Shown here: one piece after another, positions 35,789-59,907 of the stretch
Position numbering within the stretch: position 1 is the stretch's first letter
Layout of the letters: every line of letters begins with the position of its first letter
DNA from: Hydra vulgaris
Taxonomy: Eukaryota; Cnidaria; Hydrozoa; Anthoathecata; Hydridae
DNA length: 64,000 nucleotides
Reading direction: 5' to 3'
NCBI RefSeq assembly: GCF_038396675.1
Contig: NC_088922.1
Location: forward strand, 17,197,501 to 17,261,500
The notes under the pieces: model-generated
Database searches by the model: none
Told to the model about the DNA's origin: nothing
What the model saw: the letters and a program-made list of their open reading frames with translations, nothing else
Program-made: the position numbers and the translations under genes

Positions 35789-36373
35789 GAGGAGGCTGAA
35801 TAAGTGCGAATTTCATAACTGCGAATCTGCATAAGTGCGAAGCAGTTGCAAAGACTGGCATAAGTGCGAACTGGCACAAGCGCGAACTGGCATAAGTGCG
35901 CCGAAAGAATTTGCAAACATTGGCATAAGTGCGAACTGGCATATGTGCGAATCAATTGCAAAAACTGGCATAAGTACGATTTGGCACAAGCGCGAACTGG
36001 CATAAGTGCGCCGAAAGAATTTGCAAACATTGGCATAAGTGCGAACTGGCATAAGTGCGAATTGGCATAAGTGCGAACTTGCCAATTCGCCATATATGCC
36101 AATTTGCACTTATGCCAATGTTTGCAAATTCTTTCGGCGCACTTATGCTAATTCGTGTTGTGCCAGTTCGCACTTATGCCAGTTTTTGCAATTGGTTCGC
36201 ACTTATGCCAATTTTGCAAATTCTTTCGGCGCACTTATGCCAGTTCGCGCTTGTGCCAGTTCGCACTTATGCCAGTTTTTGCAATTATTTTACACTTATG
36301 CCAGTTCGCACTTATGCCAGTTCGCACTTATGCAGATTCGCAGTTATGAAATTCGCACTTATTCAGTCGCCCC
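35789..36373. mobile_element. Foldback element of 16-17 bp tandem repeats with 9-bp TSD
   Basis: The left half is an array of CATAAGTGCGAACTGG-type units (about 14). The right half is the mirror array of GCACTTATGCCAGTTC units. The outer ends GAGGAGGCTGAATAAGTGCG and CGCACTTATTCAGTCGCCCC are inverted. TTATAAAAC occurs immediately before (35780-35788) and after (36374-36382). A 9-bp target duplication points to a Mutator-like transposase. No protein is encoded. The long frames here rich in Cys-Gln-Phe-Ala are repeat artefacts. Confidence 0.93.
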
Positions 36374-36382
36374 TTATAAAAC

Positions 36383-37090
36383 ATGTTTTAAGATGGTCCA
36401 CAGATGATCTTTATTGGACACAAATTTTTTCAAAAAAGACCACTGAAGACCAATATAAAGTTATTCACAAACTCCTTCATCTGTGAAACAACTATGACCC
36501 CAATCATGATTGTAATGATTTGAATTAAGGTCAATAATTATACATACAACATGCATATAGTGTTGACCGGATTGATCAGCAATCAGCAATTACATTTAAT
36601 TCAAGCCCTTTGGAAGTCATATAAGAAGTTATATTTTCGTCTAACTCTTCATTGATCATAAAGTTCACAAAAGATTCATACTTAGATTTTTTGCTAAGTA
36701 GTGTTAGGCTGATAGCGCCGGAGATAAGCAATCCTCATGTTATTGTTATATACTTTGTTGCAAAGTTACCACTAAGCAAGACATACAGTAATGCCAGACC
36801 ACACAAAAAATATCATGTTCGTTATAAAAAATATCGTTTTGTAACTGACCAACAATAGACTTTACTTTTCATTTTTACATGGCGTATTTTGATCACGTGA
36901 CCGTTGAAAATAATGATTTTTTAAAACGAGCCGTATCTCTGGCAATAAAAAAAACAAGGTCTATGAAATTTTGACAACTAGTTTTTTATTTTATAGAGTT
37001 TAAATTAAACACAGTTTAATTTTGTCAGTTTAAACGCAGTCACGCAGTTGTTAGAAACAACACTATTATTAACAACCAAGGTTGCAAACT
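36383..37090. other. Intergenic DNA, nothing recognised
   Basis: A 68-codon frame at 36652-36858 has no recognisable motif. Confidence 0.3.
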
Positions 37091-37096
37091 TTTTTC

Positions 37097-37169
37097 CGTT
37101 CATTATCGTTCATTATTGTTCATTATCGTTCATTATCATTCATTATTGTTCATTATCGTTCATTATCGT
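37097..37169. repeat. 10-bp tandem repeat GTTCATTATC, about seven copies
   Basis: Direct reading shows GTTCATTATC/T units with single-base variation. Confidence 0.95.
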
Positions 37170-37436
37170 GAGTTTTTTTAATGTCATTGTTTATTTTTGT
37201 ATGCTCTAGTTATTGTTTCAAAAGTTTGCGTGCATTTTTGAGTTTTTAAATTAATACAATTTTAAATTTTTAACTTGAAGCACAGTATTTTCATGAAAGT
37301 CCTTTTAAAATCAAACAATTTAAAAACTAATTTTTTATTATTTTAATTGTACATATTAAAATTTTACATTTGAATTAAAACTTATATTATCAATATTGTA
37401 TATAAATGTATACCAAAAACGACAATTCATGATGTA

Positions 37437-42132
<4,696 letters not shown>

Positions 42133-42841
42133 TTTCGAAATAATTTATTCTATAAAATAATTTAAATCTGGAATACAAATCTGACGTCATATTAAAATAA
42201 TCTATTATGTAAATTATATTTGTTCGATTATTTTGAGGTTTTGGATACTGTTTCAACCCAAGATAAACTAAATGTAAAATAAGCGCTTCTGAAAAAAAAA
42301 TCACATTTAATCGTAAAATCCATCACTTAACAAACTTTTCATACTGTTTACTCAATACCGTTTATAGTTTATGTTGAGATTTTTATATCAGTTAAATTAA
42401 CTAATAACTAATTATTAATAAAATTAACAAATAGAAATAAAAAATAACAAATAAACTAATTAAATTATGCATTTGATTTCATTGAAACTATTTTCAATGA
42501 AAATAATTCTAAACTATGCTTAGTGGTTCGTTTGGTATTTTTATCCCATAGTCTGTATTGTATCTTACAAACGATAGAATTAAGGTCACGATAAATGTGT
42601 ATAAAATTTGTAAAATATGACTTTTTAAAAGTTTAATAAAAGTTAATTGGTTGTTCAGATAAAACCGTATTCTTATCTCTCCGTTAAGCTTAACGTAAGA
42701 GCGTAAGTCAAAAATTTCTTTTTAACAACATTAATAAAAAAGTTCTTTAGAAATTTTTTTAACGTAATTTTTATTTTAGTGCTAGTTTTATTAGTTAAAC
42801 ATAAATAAAGGTTTTTTTCATTTCTTTACAGAAATTTTGTT
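42133..42841. promoter_or_regulatory. Upstream region of gene B, within the B/C divergent intergenic region
   Basis: Genes B and C are transcribed away from each other from a 2.4-kb region (42133-44518). No TATA or initiator could be assigned with confidence. This is called from layout alone. Confidence 0.3.
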
Positions 42842-43045
42842 TTGAAGTTTCAGACAAAAGCTACGTTAAGCCAGAAGGAAGTAAATACGGCTGTAGGTTG
42901 TATCTTACAGCAATACAATATGATTTTATCAGAACAACCAATAAGTGTTAATGACAAAAATATAATTGAAGTATGGAAAAGTTGTTTTAATTATAACAGC
43001 TACTTAACTGGAACACTTGCACTTATTTTTGAAAAAAATGAATAA
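42829..43045 (+). other. Unidentified exon-like frame
   Basis: After a TTTCTTTACAG acceptor, one frame reads FQTKATLSQKEVNTAVGC and ends LTGTLALIFEKNE stop. An overlapping frame reads FCFEVSDKSYVKPEGSKYGC before its own stop. Both look coding-like and neither resembles genes A to C or a family I know. It could be the last exon of an unseen gene or retroelement debris. Confidence 0.25.
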
Positions 43046-43149
43046 TGGCTATATTTTGCATTTTTCTAGTAAAACGTCTTATTTTCTACGCTTTGACAGG
43101 TATTGAATAAGTTATGCCTCAAATAACGCATGTGCATCATTGATTTAAA

Positions 43150-43545
43150 TCTTTTCGCATTTTTTTTCGGTGATCTAATTTTGTGTTCACACTATGTTGA
43201 TTGCGTTGGGTAAACTATACTGCTATAAATTATACGGTTTTCTCGTGTTTAATGCGATGGGACTTAAAATGCAAATAACAATATAAAGTTACTTTGTAAG
43301 TTGCTGCAATCATAATACTGCAGTGATATAACAAAATAGTACATAGTACAATCATAATAATATTTTTTTTTCGGTAATCTAGTTTTGAGTTCACACTTTA
43401 TTGATTGCGCTGGGTAAACTATACTGCTATAGGTTATACGGTCTTTTGTGTTTGAGTCGATGGGATTTAAAATGCAAATAACAATATAAACTTATCTTAT
43501 AAGTTGTTGCAAGCATGATATTGCAGTGATATAACAAAATAGTCC
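43150..43545. repeat. Tandem duplication of about 205 bp between genes B and C
   Basis: The ordered phrases GTTCACACT, TTGATTGCG, TGGGTAAACTATACTGCTAT, ATGCAAATAACAATATAAA and GCAGTGATATAACAAAATAG occur once at 43160-43342 and again at 43365-43545 with about 10% divergence. It lies in the shared upstream region of two divergent genes. Confidence 0.88.
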
Positions 43546-44134
43546 AAAATTTCGATAATTGGAACTATAAAGTTGTCCCTTAATCAGTAATAAAATCAAA
43601 GAGTTGTAGAAATAGTTCAAGCGCAAATCAAAAATACTTAGTAACAACCATAAACTTTAAAAATAAAATTATGTAAAATAAACTTTATAAACTTAATGAA
43701 CATCATAACAGTTAAAACTTTTATACAATTTTTTGTTTGTTGAATTTCAATTTGCCAGGGTAATATTAATCCTATTATAAGTTTGATATGAACTTCTTAA
43801 ACTTTCATTGTATAGATAAAAACTATTTTTATTCAATTTTTGTTGATTTTACCGGGTTTTTTAAAACAAATAAACCGTTCTGATTAAGGAATCAAAGTGT
43901 TGTTTAGGAAACCAGTTGCCTTGATTGGAACAAAATGTTTTTCAAAACCTTTGCAAAAACAAATTTATTTCCAATAACATACAAACCAATTAAGTCAAAC
44001 TATGGTTTAAAGTATAGTTTTATGGTTTATTTTAAAAGTATTGTTTTAATCAAGTCATATATGTTTTCATATTTAAGCCATCTTTGGTTAATAAATATTT
44101 ATTCCTTAAGAGTTCCAGTTAAGGCAACTCTCCC

Positions 44135-44217
44135 CTAATAATGATAGCATTGGTGCTCCGTAATAAGTTTGTCAACAACGTTTTAGAGCACTTAAATAAC
44201 TAAATAAATAAAAATAA
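44135..44217 (+). mobile_element. SINE-type 3' end
   Basis: GGTGCTCC...TTAGAGCACTTAAATAA forms a stem followed by an AAATAAATAAAAATAAAG tail. It parallels the 3' end of the SINE at 46383-46575 (GGAGCACCTAAATAAAATAA). The tRNA-like head was not found. Confidence 0.5.
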
Positions 44218-44518
44218 AGCCAACCAAGTTAAGTACATTGTCAGTAATTAACCTTCTATGTTTAATTTTTTCGCATAAAGATTTTTTTTAATTTTTTGGA
44301 GATCATAAAACAAAGGTGCAATATACCAATACCAATTCCAAAATTGTTTACATAACTGTGCATTGCAAAATATTATTTTACAGAACGTGTTTTGCATCCC
44401 TAGCAACACTTATTAATAACTCTATTTTAAATTTTGAATAATTTTTGTATGACGTCAAATAATCTCAGATATTTATTTGTACCTTTTTAATAATCTATCA
44501 CAATTTTTATTAAACAAA

Positions 44519-52106
<7,588 letters not shown>

Positions 52107-52685
52107 AAAACAACGAGAACGAAAATTTTTTCTCTCTTTTTTTTTACTTTTGATTTCCAAAAAGGTTATTTTTATTTGTATATATTTCTGTAAAATATTT
52201 TAGTTTGTAAATATTTAAGTAAAATGTTTATTAGTAAATTTTTCTAAATATGTTTTGTTTATTCGAGGTTTAAATAATTGAAATAAAAAATTGGGGGAAA
52301 AAGAGTTCCGTTAAGCGATTATATTTAGAAATGAATCTAAAAATTAAATCTTATTTCCCTTTACGTTTAACCTACAGTTAAACGCAAAGGAAAAAAAATT
52401 TAGATTTTGAAAGCCTTAGTTTAAAAAATCACAGTCATAAGTTATACGCAATATTGGGCGACTTAATCTCTACAAGGTTTAATAAAATCAAGCAAGAGAA
52501 AGTAAGCTTAACCCTATTTACCCCATATTAAAAAATTGTCTATAAAATTTAAACAAGATCATATTATGGCTTACTCATGGCGTACTTTATAACACGCTTA
52601 TTCACCATGCACCATTGAATAACAACTTTTTTAAATGGATGATAAACGTGTTACAGTACTTTGCAATGTCACGTGCTACACATAA
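52107..52685. other. 3' flank of gene C
   Basis: An AATAAA lies near 52281. A hairpin with arms TAAATCTTATTTCCCTTTAC/CAAAGGAAAAAAAATTTAGA at 52345-52410 may follow the transcript end. Nothing else was recognised. Confidence 0.45.
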
Positions 52686-53735
52686 TTATCTCGGAGAAGA
52701 CTAACATTACAACATTAACAAGACTAACATCAAAAGTATGATCATGAGGATATTTATCTTCAAAAGAATTTTCTAAACTTAATAGACATTGAGCATAAAA
52801 ACTGCTTTCTTCTGTTAGACGAAAATTATCTTAAAACTATCTTGCAGTACCATTGGGAAAGAATTTTTGGAAATCCAGTTAATAACCCAAATTTTTTTGA
52901 GCAATACTTTTTTAAGTTTTATGATGATTATTTTGTTTGGTGGACCCCAAGCACAGGAAATATAACATTTAATTTAAGATTTGTCATTTAATTTAAGATT
53001 TGTCATAGATTTGACAAATTGATTTTAAAAAACAAACTCTAAGTTAATGTAAATTTCTGAAAGTTATCACAAAAAAGCGCATTGTTAAGATACACATCTA
53101 AAAAAGCTTATGAACTTTTAATTAAATAATTTTCATTACCACTACATAATGAATGAAATAATAAAAGGTGCAGTTTATGTTGCTGTTAAAAACTGTCAAA
53201 AAACTTGTCGAGTAAAGTTCAATACATGAACATATAATGCTAATTGTAGATTAATTTTATTTTAGAAACATTTGTAGAGGGGCTTGTGTTAGTACAGATA
53301 ACAGTGCTTTACTTACCAATTTCTAAAAATCATGGACAGTTTCAAATTCAAAACAACAATTTAGTCAAAATAAACTAGGTAATGAAATTAATTGTAACGA
53401 TGGAAAGATAACTTTTAAACAACTAGCTAATTTGATTGAACTTTGGCAAAGATTTTTTAAACTATCAAAATGAAAATAATCTGCTCTTCTCGAAATTCTG
53501 CGTTCTCAAACAATGATTATAGATGAGTTGATGAAAGAAAGATATTTGTGAGTGCTCTGCTGACTTTAGAACTTCAAAATGAACTGTATAGAGGGTGGAT
53601 TTTTCAATACTGATAGAGTAGTAGTGGGAGATTTTTAATTAGCTTACTATATGTTCAATATTTAGAAATTATTTTAGCATGAAAGTTTTTAATAAAGAGA
53701 ACGCAAATTTTTGAATTAAAGGTTTACTAACAGTA
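52686..53735 (+). pseudogene. P-element/THAP9-like transposase relic
   Basis: Decayed coding text includes NCFLLLDENYLKTILQYHWE and FFEQYFFKFYDDYFVWWT (52800-52955). From about 53545 come SALLTLELQNELYRGW and, after two stops, SSSGRFLISLLYVQYLEIIL. The last part corresponds to the conserved Q-D-P-x-E-x-x-F-x-x-x-R-Q-x-S-G-G-R-F-L-V-S-L-R-E-V region at the C-terminus of P-element-like transposases common in Hydra. The identification of the C-terminal part is reasonably firm. The N-terminal part is assigned by position only. Confidence 0.5.
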
Positions 53736-53825
53736 TTAGATATAAACTGAAACAAGGTATCAAAATTAATATTTTCTTGAACAGATGAGGTGGTTGCAGC
53801 AAATACTGGTAGCAAAGCAACTAAG

Positions 53826-53926
53826 GATGTCCCGGATAGCATTTTTATTATTCCCCCGGATACCGTATAGCAGGATAGTCGAAAATTATCCGGTCGGATA
53901 TCCGACCTGATAATTTCTTTGATATT
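53826..53926. repeat. ATCCGG-rich terminal segment, left
   Basis: Contains CCCCCGGATACCG, AAAATTATCCGGTCGGATAT and CCGACC. It is an imperfect inverted match to 60073-60130 and is probably a subterminal region of a decayed hAT-type element split by later insertions. Confidence 0.5.
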
Positions 53927-54219
53927 TGCATCTACGTACAGATATTTTGATTACAAAACCTTCAATACGAATTTTGATGTCAAACAGTTTTTTCAAATTT
54001 TGCCATGGTTAACATTCTAAATTGAAAAGTTTTGTTTAGAAACTTTTTAAAATACATAACTCCTCTGAATCGAAATCCCTCGTGTTCTATGTAGAAATCA
54101 AATAACCAGGGGATAAAATAATTCTAGTCAAAAGGCGTAAAAAAGTTTCTTTTCTTCTTCATCTGCGCGATCAAAGCTTTTACCTCAACGCGGAAAAATG
54201 CTATTGTTTATACTTAATA

Positions 54220-55536
54220 ACGGGTGATGCGGAAGTTATCGGACAAATCCTAATTTCATTATTTGAGCATAATATTTAGTTTTTGTGGTTTTATGCGTAG
54301 GCATAAACTTTCTATAAAATATAAACTTTATTATTTGAAACACAATTATTTAAAGTGAGGGTAAATGCAGCTAAACGAGAATTATTTCGAAAGCGACTAA
54401 AAATGTTTTTTGTAAATAAACCTAATATGAAAAAAAAAAAAAATCGTAAATCATTTTGAAAAGGAAGGATTTGCTCGAAGTACAATATATGATAACCTAA
54501 AAAGACTTGAGACTGTTCAATCGTTTTCTGATAGAAAGCACTCTGGTCATCCGACATCCTGGACTAGAGAAAAGAAAGCCGAATTAACGAGACTTGTCAA
54601 CAATCGAAAAAGGGTCAGTCAGAAAAAATAGGTATTAAGTTCGATGTAAATCAATCGACAATTGGTCGTCAGTTAAAAAAAATGAATATTAAATATAGAA
54701 AACGTGAAAAGACTCCAAAATGCACTATAGAACAACAAACAAAAGCCAAGAAAAGAAGCAGGAAACTAGTTAACCAACTCTATAACACAAAATCGCTTCT
54801 AGTCATCGATGACGAAAAATACTATTGTTTTGCAGGGGACAACATGCCTGGAAATTCTGGATACTACTTAAACAACAAAAAGACATGCCCAGAAAGTGTT
54901 CGTTTTATAGGAAAACAGAAATTTCCAAAAAAATTAATAATGTGGATAGGCATATCTGAACCATGGTATGTCTGAGCCATTGTTTCGCACTTCCAAAGCT
55001 GTAGCGATCAATTCATCAATCTATATTAATAAATATTTAGAAAAATGACTTCTTCCATTTATTCACAATTATCATGGAGACTTTAACTATTTATTTTGGC
55101 CAGATTTAGCAAGTTCTCATTATTCTAAAGATTCTCTAAATTGGATGGACCAATATGTCTATTACGTTGATAAAGAATCCAATCCCCCAAATGTGCCTCA
55201 AGCACGACCAATTGAAAATTTTTGGACACATTTGGCACAAAAGGTTTACGAGGGAGATTGGCAAGCTTCAACAGAGCAAGTTTTGATTGATCGCATTAAA
55301 CTAAAACTACAAGAAATTGATTTAAACTTTTTACAGTCGCATATGAAAGGCGTCAGAGCAAAATTTAGACTAATTGCAGATGGTGGTGTTTTTTCATATA
55401 AAAAATAATATATTTTTATTGAAAAATAAATGCTTTATTTAAAAAAAAATACAATAGTTTTTGTTTTATATATAGTAATTGTTTTTTTATTTATAAATAA
55501 GTTATTGACGTTTTTATTTTGTCCGATAACACCCGT
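54220..55536. mobile_element. Tc1/mariner-type element, 1.3 kb, TA duplication
   Basis: Left end ACGGGTGATGCGGAAGTTAT then CGGACAAA, and right end TTTGTCCGATAACACCCGT, are inverted. TA flanks both (54218-54219, 55537-55538). The length, TA target and single transposase gene fit the IS630-Tc1-mariner superfamily. Confidence 0.9.
54340..55408 (+). pseudogene. DD36E Tc1/mariner transposase, frameshifted
   Basis: Order of parts: an HTH (HFEKEGFARSTIYDNLKRLE, about 54450-54510), a second HTH-like region (RVSQKK...INRQLVVS), a first catalytic Asp in LLVIDDEKYYCFAGD (about 54800), a second in YLFWPDLASSHYS (Asp codon at 55103) and Glu in VPQARPIENFW (codon at 55214). There are 36 residues between the last two, i.e. 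DD36E, a spacing reported for a distinct Tc1/mariner group. The C-terminus is intact through RLIADGGVFSYKK. At least three frameshifts and several stops are present, so it is dead but fairly young. Confidence 0.85.
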
Positions 55537-55714
55537 TAATACAAATAAATTTATAAATGAATGATAAAATCTGTATTTTTATTAATTCTAATTTAATTGT
55601 TTTTTTATTTATAAATAAGTTATTGACGTTTTTATTTTGTCCGATAACACCCGTTAATACAAATAAATTTATAAATGAATGATAAAATCTGTATTTTTAT
55701 TAATTCTAATTTAT
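55478..55714. repeat. Perfect 118-bp tandem duplication of the mariner right end
   Basis: The last 60 bases of the element, its TIR, the TA and about 55 bases of flank are repeated exactly once more. The duplication therefore occurred after insertion and recently. Confidence 0.95.
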
Positions 55715-56414
55715 TTAAACTATATAACTTGAAAAAAAAATTTGAATCTACTAACATTAGATTATTTTAAAAAACTAACACTTTAGAATTTGTGCTTTAG
55801 GTTCTCTTTGTTCTGTTAATTGAATCAATGTATACAAAAACGTTCTAAGTTATTTTTTTTAATATTTGACTTTTTGATGAAAATTTGTTCTTTGAAGACA
55901 GCTCCACCATTGTATAGTAAAACATTCTAAATCAGACCTCTCCGTACACGTTAAATAGAGAGCTGAAATATTTTCTGTAAACTAAAAGGTTCTTGGTCAG
56001 TGACTTAGAAGGTTTTTGTTTGCAGCACTGAGAAAACCAGCTGTGTTCTGCTGGTAGCTTTTAGATGTTTTTAATCCAATTTTTGTTTTGTTTTGGTTAC
56101 GAGTTTGAGGTTATTTGGGCTTATTTTATTATTCATGTAGTTTTCTCGCAGTGAACACAATGTTTCGATTTCAGATCTTTTTTATTCATTAAAAAAACTG
56201 CCTCTACAAAAATTCCTCGTTCAACTTATACTTTAAAAAACACCTCAAATATGCTCATAAAAAAAACGTTTAGACTATACTTATATTTCCACAAGGAAAC
56301 TACGTCAGTCAAATCCGCCGTACAGGGTTTCTCCCACGCAATTTAATAATTAAATTGCGTTATTAATTGTAATTAATACAATACATCTCGTTGTTTTAAT
56401 GAAAAAGACTTATA

Positions 56415-56878
56415 ATGGATGAAGAACCTAGTACTAGCAGTGAAAGAAAGGTTAAAAATGAGGCTATGTGGAAAAGGAATGTTGTTAAAGAAGCTAGAGT
56501 GAAAGGTAAAGAGTAATTGACTACAAAGGAAGAACTGTACCTGCTACTACTGTTGCAACATGTTTTCATAAAAACGTCTTAGACAAAACTAATCAAACAC
56601 GTTCCATATCGTTCCATTTAATTGTCTGTAGGCCACTCATTGATGGGCTGATGGTCCAAACTTACAAGATGTCTCAAGTCGTCGATCGAATCGTCGAGTT
56701 TCCACAAAATGTGTGCTACCCATTGGGTAATGTTTCATTAAAATAAGTGAAACTGCAGGATATTAGGAAGCTAATGCAATATGTTCCGGATGAGTTCAGT
56801 GGTTTTTATGATGAACCCATGAGCTGGCGAACAACCGACGAGACGAATGGCGGGGAAGAGGAACACGATATCGATTGA
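56415..56878 (+). pseudogene. Relic transposon-associated protein
   Basis: Starts MDEEPSTSSERKVKNEAMWK, then KRNVVKEARVKGKE. After a stop it continues in another frame as IDYKGRTVPATTVATCF. Further on it gives LMVQTYKMSQVVDRIVEF and KLQDIRKLMQYVPDEFSGFY, and ends with an acidic GGEEEHDID. An N-terminal G-K-E-Y-x-x-x-x-G-x-x-V-P-A motif and a C-terminal KK-D-I-x-x-L...Y motif are typical of an uncharacterised protein found in many invertebrate DNA transposons. The middle Cys-rich part is missing, so this is an internally deleted copy. Confidence 0.5.
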
Positions 56879-57185
56879 GGTGTCTGACAAAGGCTTTGTA
56901 ATCGTTCCTTTTATACATTGTGTGATTTAACATGTGTAATAGTTTGAACTTTGATTTTTAATAGTTTTTTGTACAAAAAATGAATAAATATATAAAAGAC
57001 AAGCTTTTTGTTATTATCCTTAACAAATGTAAACAAGAAGGTTCTAAGTCAGACAACTTTAACTATGTATAACACATATATATTTCACAAATTTTGATAT
57101 ATATTTTAACAAATCTAATATTTAAAGATGTCAAAAAGCACCCAGAATTTTTTTTGAATTTATTACAGTAATAGTTTTGGGTTTA

Positions 57186-59907
57186 AAGTGGTTATCAGGT
57201 AAAAAAATAGCGATTTTTGTGAAAAAAAGTGTTTTTTAGTTTATTAGCCATCTTTGTGTAAAATTTAATTGGCTTTTCAACCATATATAACATGATATAG
57301 GTTTATTAATAAAAAAAATGTAAAAAATTGTTTTAGTTGGTAAGAGTAAAAAAACTTTACTTAGCAACCTAATAGCAACCAATTTTTTTTTATAGATATA
57401 TTATCCTTAGAACTAGATTTAAATAATTATTTATTTTCTTGGGTCTGTATAATTAACTAAACTTTTGAACTAGAGTTATAAAGCAAAGTAGTATGTTTTG
57501 ATGTTATTTTTTAAGCAGAGAGGAAAAAGTTTGAAGTTGTTAAAAAAGGTTTTATTATGGCAAAGAATAAAAGTTTTAAACTTAGCAAAGTTAAACAAGT
57601 TTTTCAAGGTACTAGATATACTAAGAAAGCAATTGAGGATTTTTTGAAACAGCCTGCAAAATATACAAACAAAGATGAAATAAATACATTGCTAAGTGCT
57701 AATTCAACAAAGTTGAACATTTCTCTAGATAAAGCTGATCAACCTTTAACGAAACACGACGACTTTTTCTTTTTTTTTTCATTTCCCTATGTTTAAAGAT
57801 TTAATTTGTAGCATTGGATCCTGTGGTGGATGCAATTCAAAGGATATTGCTCTTGAATATCTTGATGAAAAAGGGATTTACAATACAATGTTGTATTAAA
57901 TGTGCAGCTTGTGAATGGACGTTCTTCTTTAATTCATCACGAGCATTTAGTATGCCTGATAGAGATACTAGAGGAGTAAAATCTCAAGAAATTAATGTGA
58001 GAACTGTTATGGCCTTTAGAGAAATTGGGCGAAGTTACGAGACATTTGCATCTATTTTGAATATGCCCCCACCAATGAGTTTGTTCTCGTATAATGAAAT
58101 AAACTCTGACCTATTAAAATTTTATGAAGCTGCTTCTTGTGATAGCATGAAGGATGCTGTGACAGAGATTAGAAAAAAAGACTTTCCAAATGTTGCTGAA
58201 AATGATATTGTTGATATACAAATTGGAATTGACGGTTCATGGCAGAAACGCGGTCATTCATCTCTAAATGGTGTATGCACTGCTGTTGCAAAAGCTAACC
58301 GTAAAGTTGTTGATTACCAAGTATTTTCAAAGTTTTGCCGTGGCTGTGCTTTGTGGCAAAGTAAGAGTAATAAAAGCGGTTATTTAAAATTTTTGAAGAC
58401 ACATGTTTGTGACCTTAACCACTTACAATCATCAGGTACCATGGAATCAGCAGGTGCTTTATCATTTTTTACAGAATCATTGGCAAAGTACAACGTGCGC
58501 TATTCTCATTATATAGGAGATGGAGATACTGAATCCTATAGGAATGTTGTAAAGGCAAAGCCATACGGAGATGATCTGATCCCAGTAAAGATAGAGTGTG
58601 TTGGTCATGTCCAAAAACGCCTTGGCACGGTTACGTCAAATGCGGTGTGACTTAAAGGGTAAAAAGTTAGAAGACAACAAAATGATATCAGGGAAAGGAA
58701 GGTTGACAGATAAGATCATTAATAAAATGCAAAACTTTTATGGCATGAACATTAGGCAAAATACCTTAGAAGCATGGAGTGGAAACAGTACCATAGCCTT
58801 GTACAATATGAAAAAATCTGTTTTGGCTGTATTGTGGCATTGCTCTAATATAAGCAACAGCGAAGAGAGACACCAATTTTGTCCGCCTACAAAGGAAAGC
58901 TGGTGCAAGTATTGGCAGAACGACAAAAATTATAAGCCATCAATTAATTTGCCTCTTGCTATTAAAAGTATTCTTAAAGACACATTCTTGGCACTACGAT
59001 TGGATGATTTGTTATCAAGATGCCTGGATGGTGCAACACAAAATCCAAATGAAGCGTTCAACCAGATAATCTGGAAAAAGTGCCCAAAAAACATTTTTGT
59101 TACAAAAAAGGTACTAAATATGGGTGTTGCTTCAGCTGTAATAAATTACAATGATGGTTTAAGAGGTTTCACAAGAATTTTAAAACATTTGCAGCTTGCC
59201 CCTGGAAGTTTTATGATCCAAGGATCGTGGAAGAAGGACGTATCAAGAGTAAAGAACACGATTAAAAATTCAACTCCTAAACAAAAAATGACTAGAAGGA
59301 AAAGGAGATGTATCAGGAAAGGCTATATTGATAAGGAAAAAGAAAAAGAGGGAGTTGACTCTTATATTTCAGGGAATTTTTAATTAATAAATTGTTTTTA
59401 AACTTTGAAGGTTGATTTCTCAATTGTATTTTTTTGCCTGACTGCGAAGAGCAAATCATTCATATCTTTTTAACCAGATATGCAATTGAGTTCAAATTTC
59501 AGGGTTGTTTCTTTATAGATAGAACTACAATAGCTTACTAGAACTAATCTTAAACTTGTTTCCATTTGAATATATTAATATTTTACCTGGGGTTTTTGTA
59601 TCAATAATTTTGTTTAATTGTTTAATGAAAAAGCTGCCATTTTAAAAATAATTAATATTTTTAGTTTTTCTAGTAAACTTTTGTTTATTACACTATAATC
59701 TAGCAGTGTTGTAATTTTTAGCTTATAATGTCATAAAGAAGCTGAGAAAATGTTGTTTCCTTTTTCATTGATTTTTTTGCATTTAATGCTAATTCAGCAA
59801 AAAAAAAAAAATTTTAATTATATTAATAAGTATGTTTCTTTTAAACTAATTTTGGTACATGATTAAGTTGGCAATCAAAAAATATTTTTTTTACCTGATA
59901 ACCACCT
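57186..59907. mobile_element. Mutator-like element, 2.7 kb
   Basis: AAGTGGTTATCAGGTAAAAA at the left and the matching TTTTTACCTGATAACCAC at the right are inverted ends around the transposase gene. No clear 9-bp duplication was found, so the outer limits are approximate. Confidence 0.75.
57557..59383 (+). pseudogene. Mutator-like transposase, nearly full length, three frameshifts
   Basis: Coding runs from ATG 57557 (MAKNKSFKLSKVKQVF) to TAA 59381. Frameshifts occur at about 57780, 57880 and 58640; otherwise it is open for some 600 codons. A zinc-ribbon-like CSIGSCGGC and CCIKCAAC pair lies near 57815-57915. The catalytic core shows IQIGIDGSWQKRG (first Asp, about 58220), HYIGDGDTESY (second Asp, about 58515), ECVGHVQKRLG (C-x2-H, about 58595) and NPNEAFNQIIW (Glu, about 59050). 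The C-terminal tail is Lys/Arg-rich (TRRKRRCIRKGYI). This set is that of the Mutator-like transposase family of invertebrates. The few lesions suggest recent loss of activity, or a sequence error if the frameshifts are not real. Confidence 0.88.

Noticed and set aside
35767-36486. Six overlapping frames rich in CQFALMPVRTYA or WHKCELA
   Set aside because: All are read-outs of the mirrored 16-17 bp repeat arrays in the foldback element. No start context or conservation of a single frame.
42829-43045. Additional exon of gene C or fourth paralogue
   Set aside because: No similarity to any A, B or C exon in either plausible frame. Kept only as an unidentified feature.
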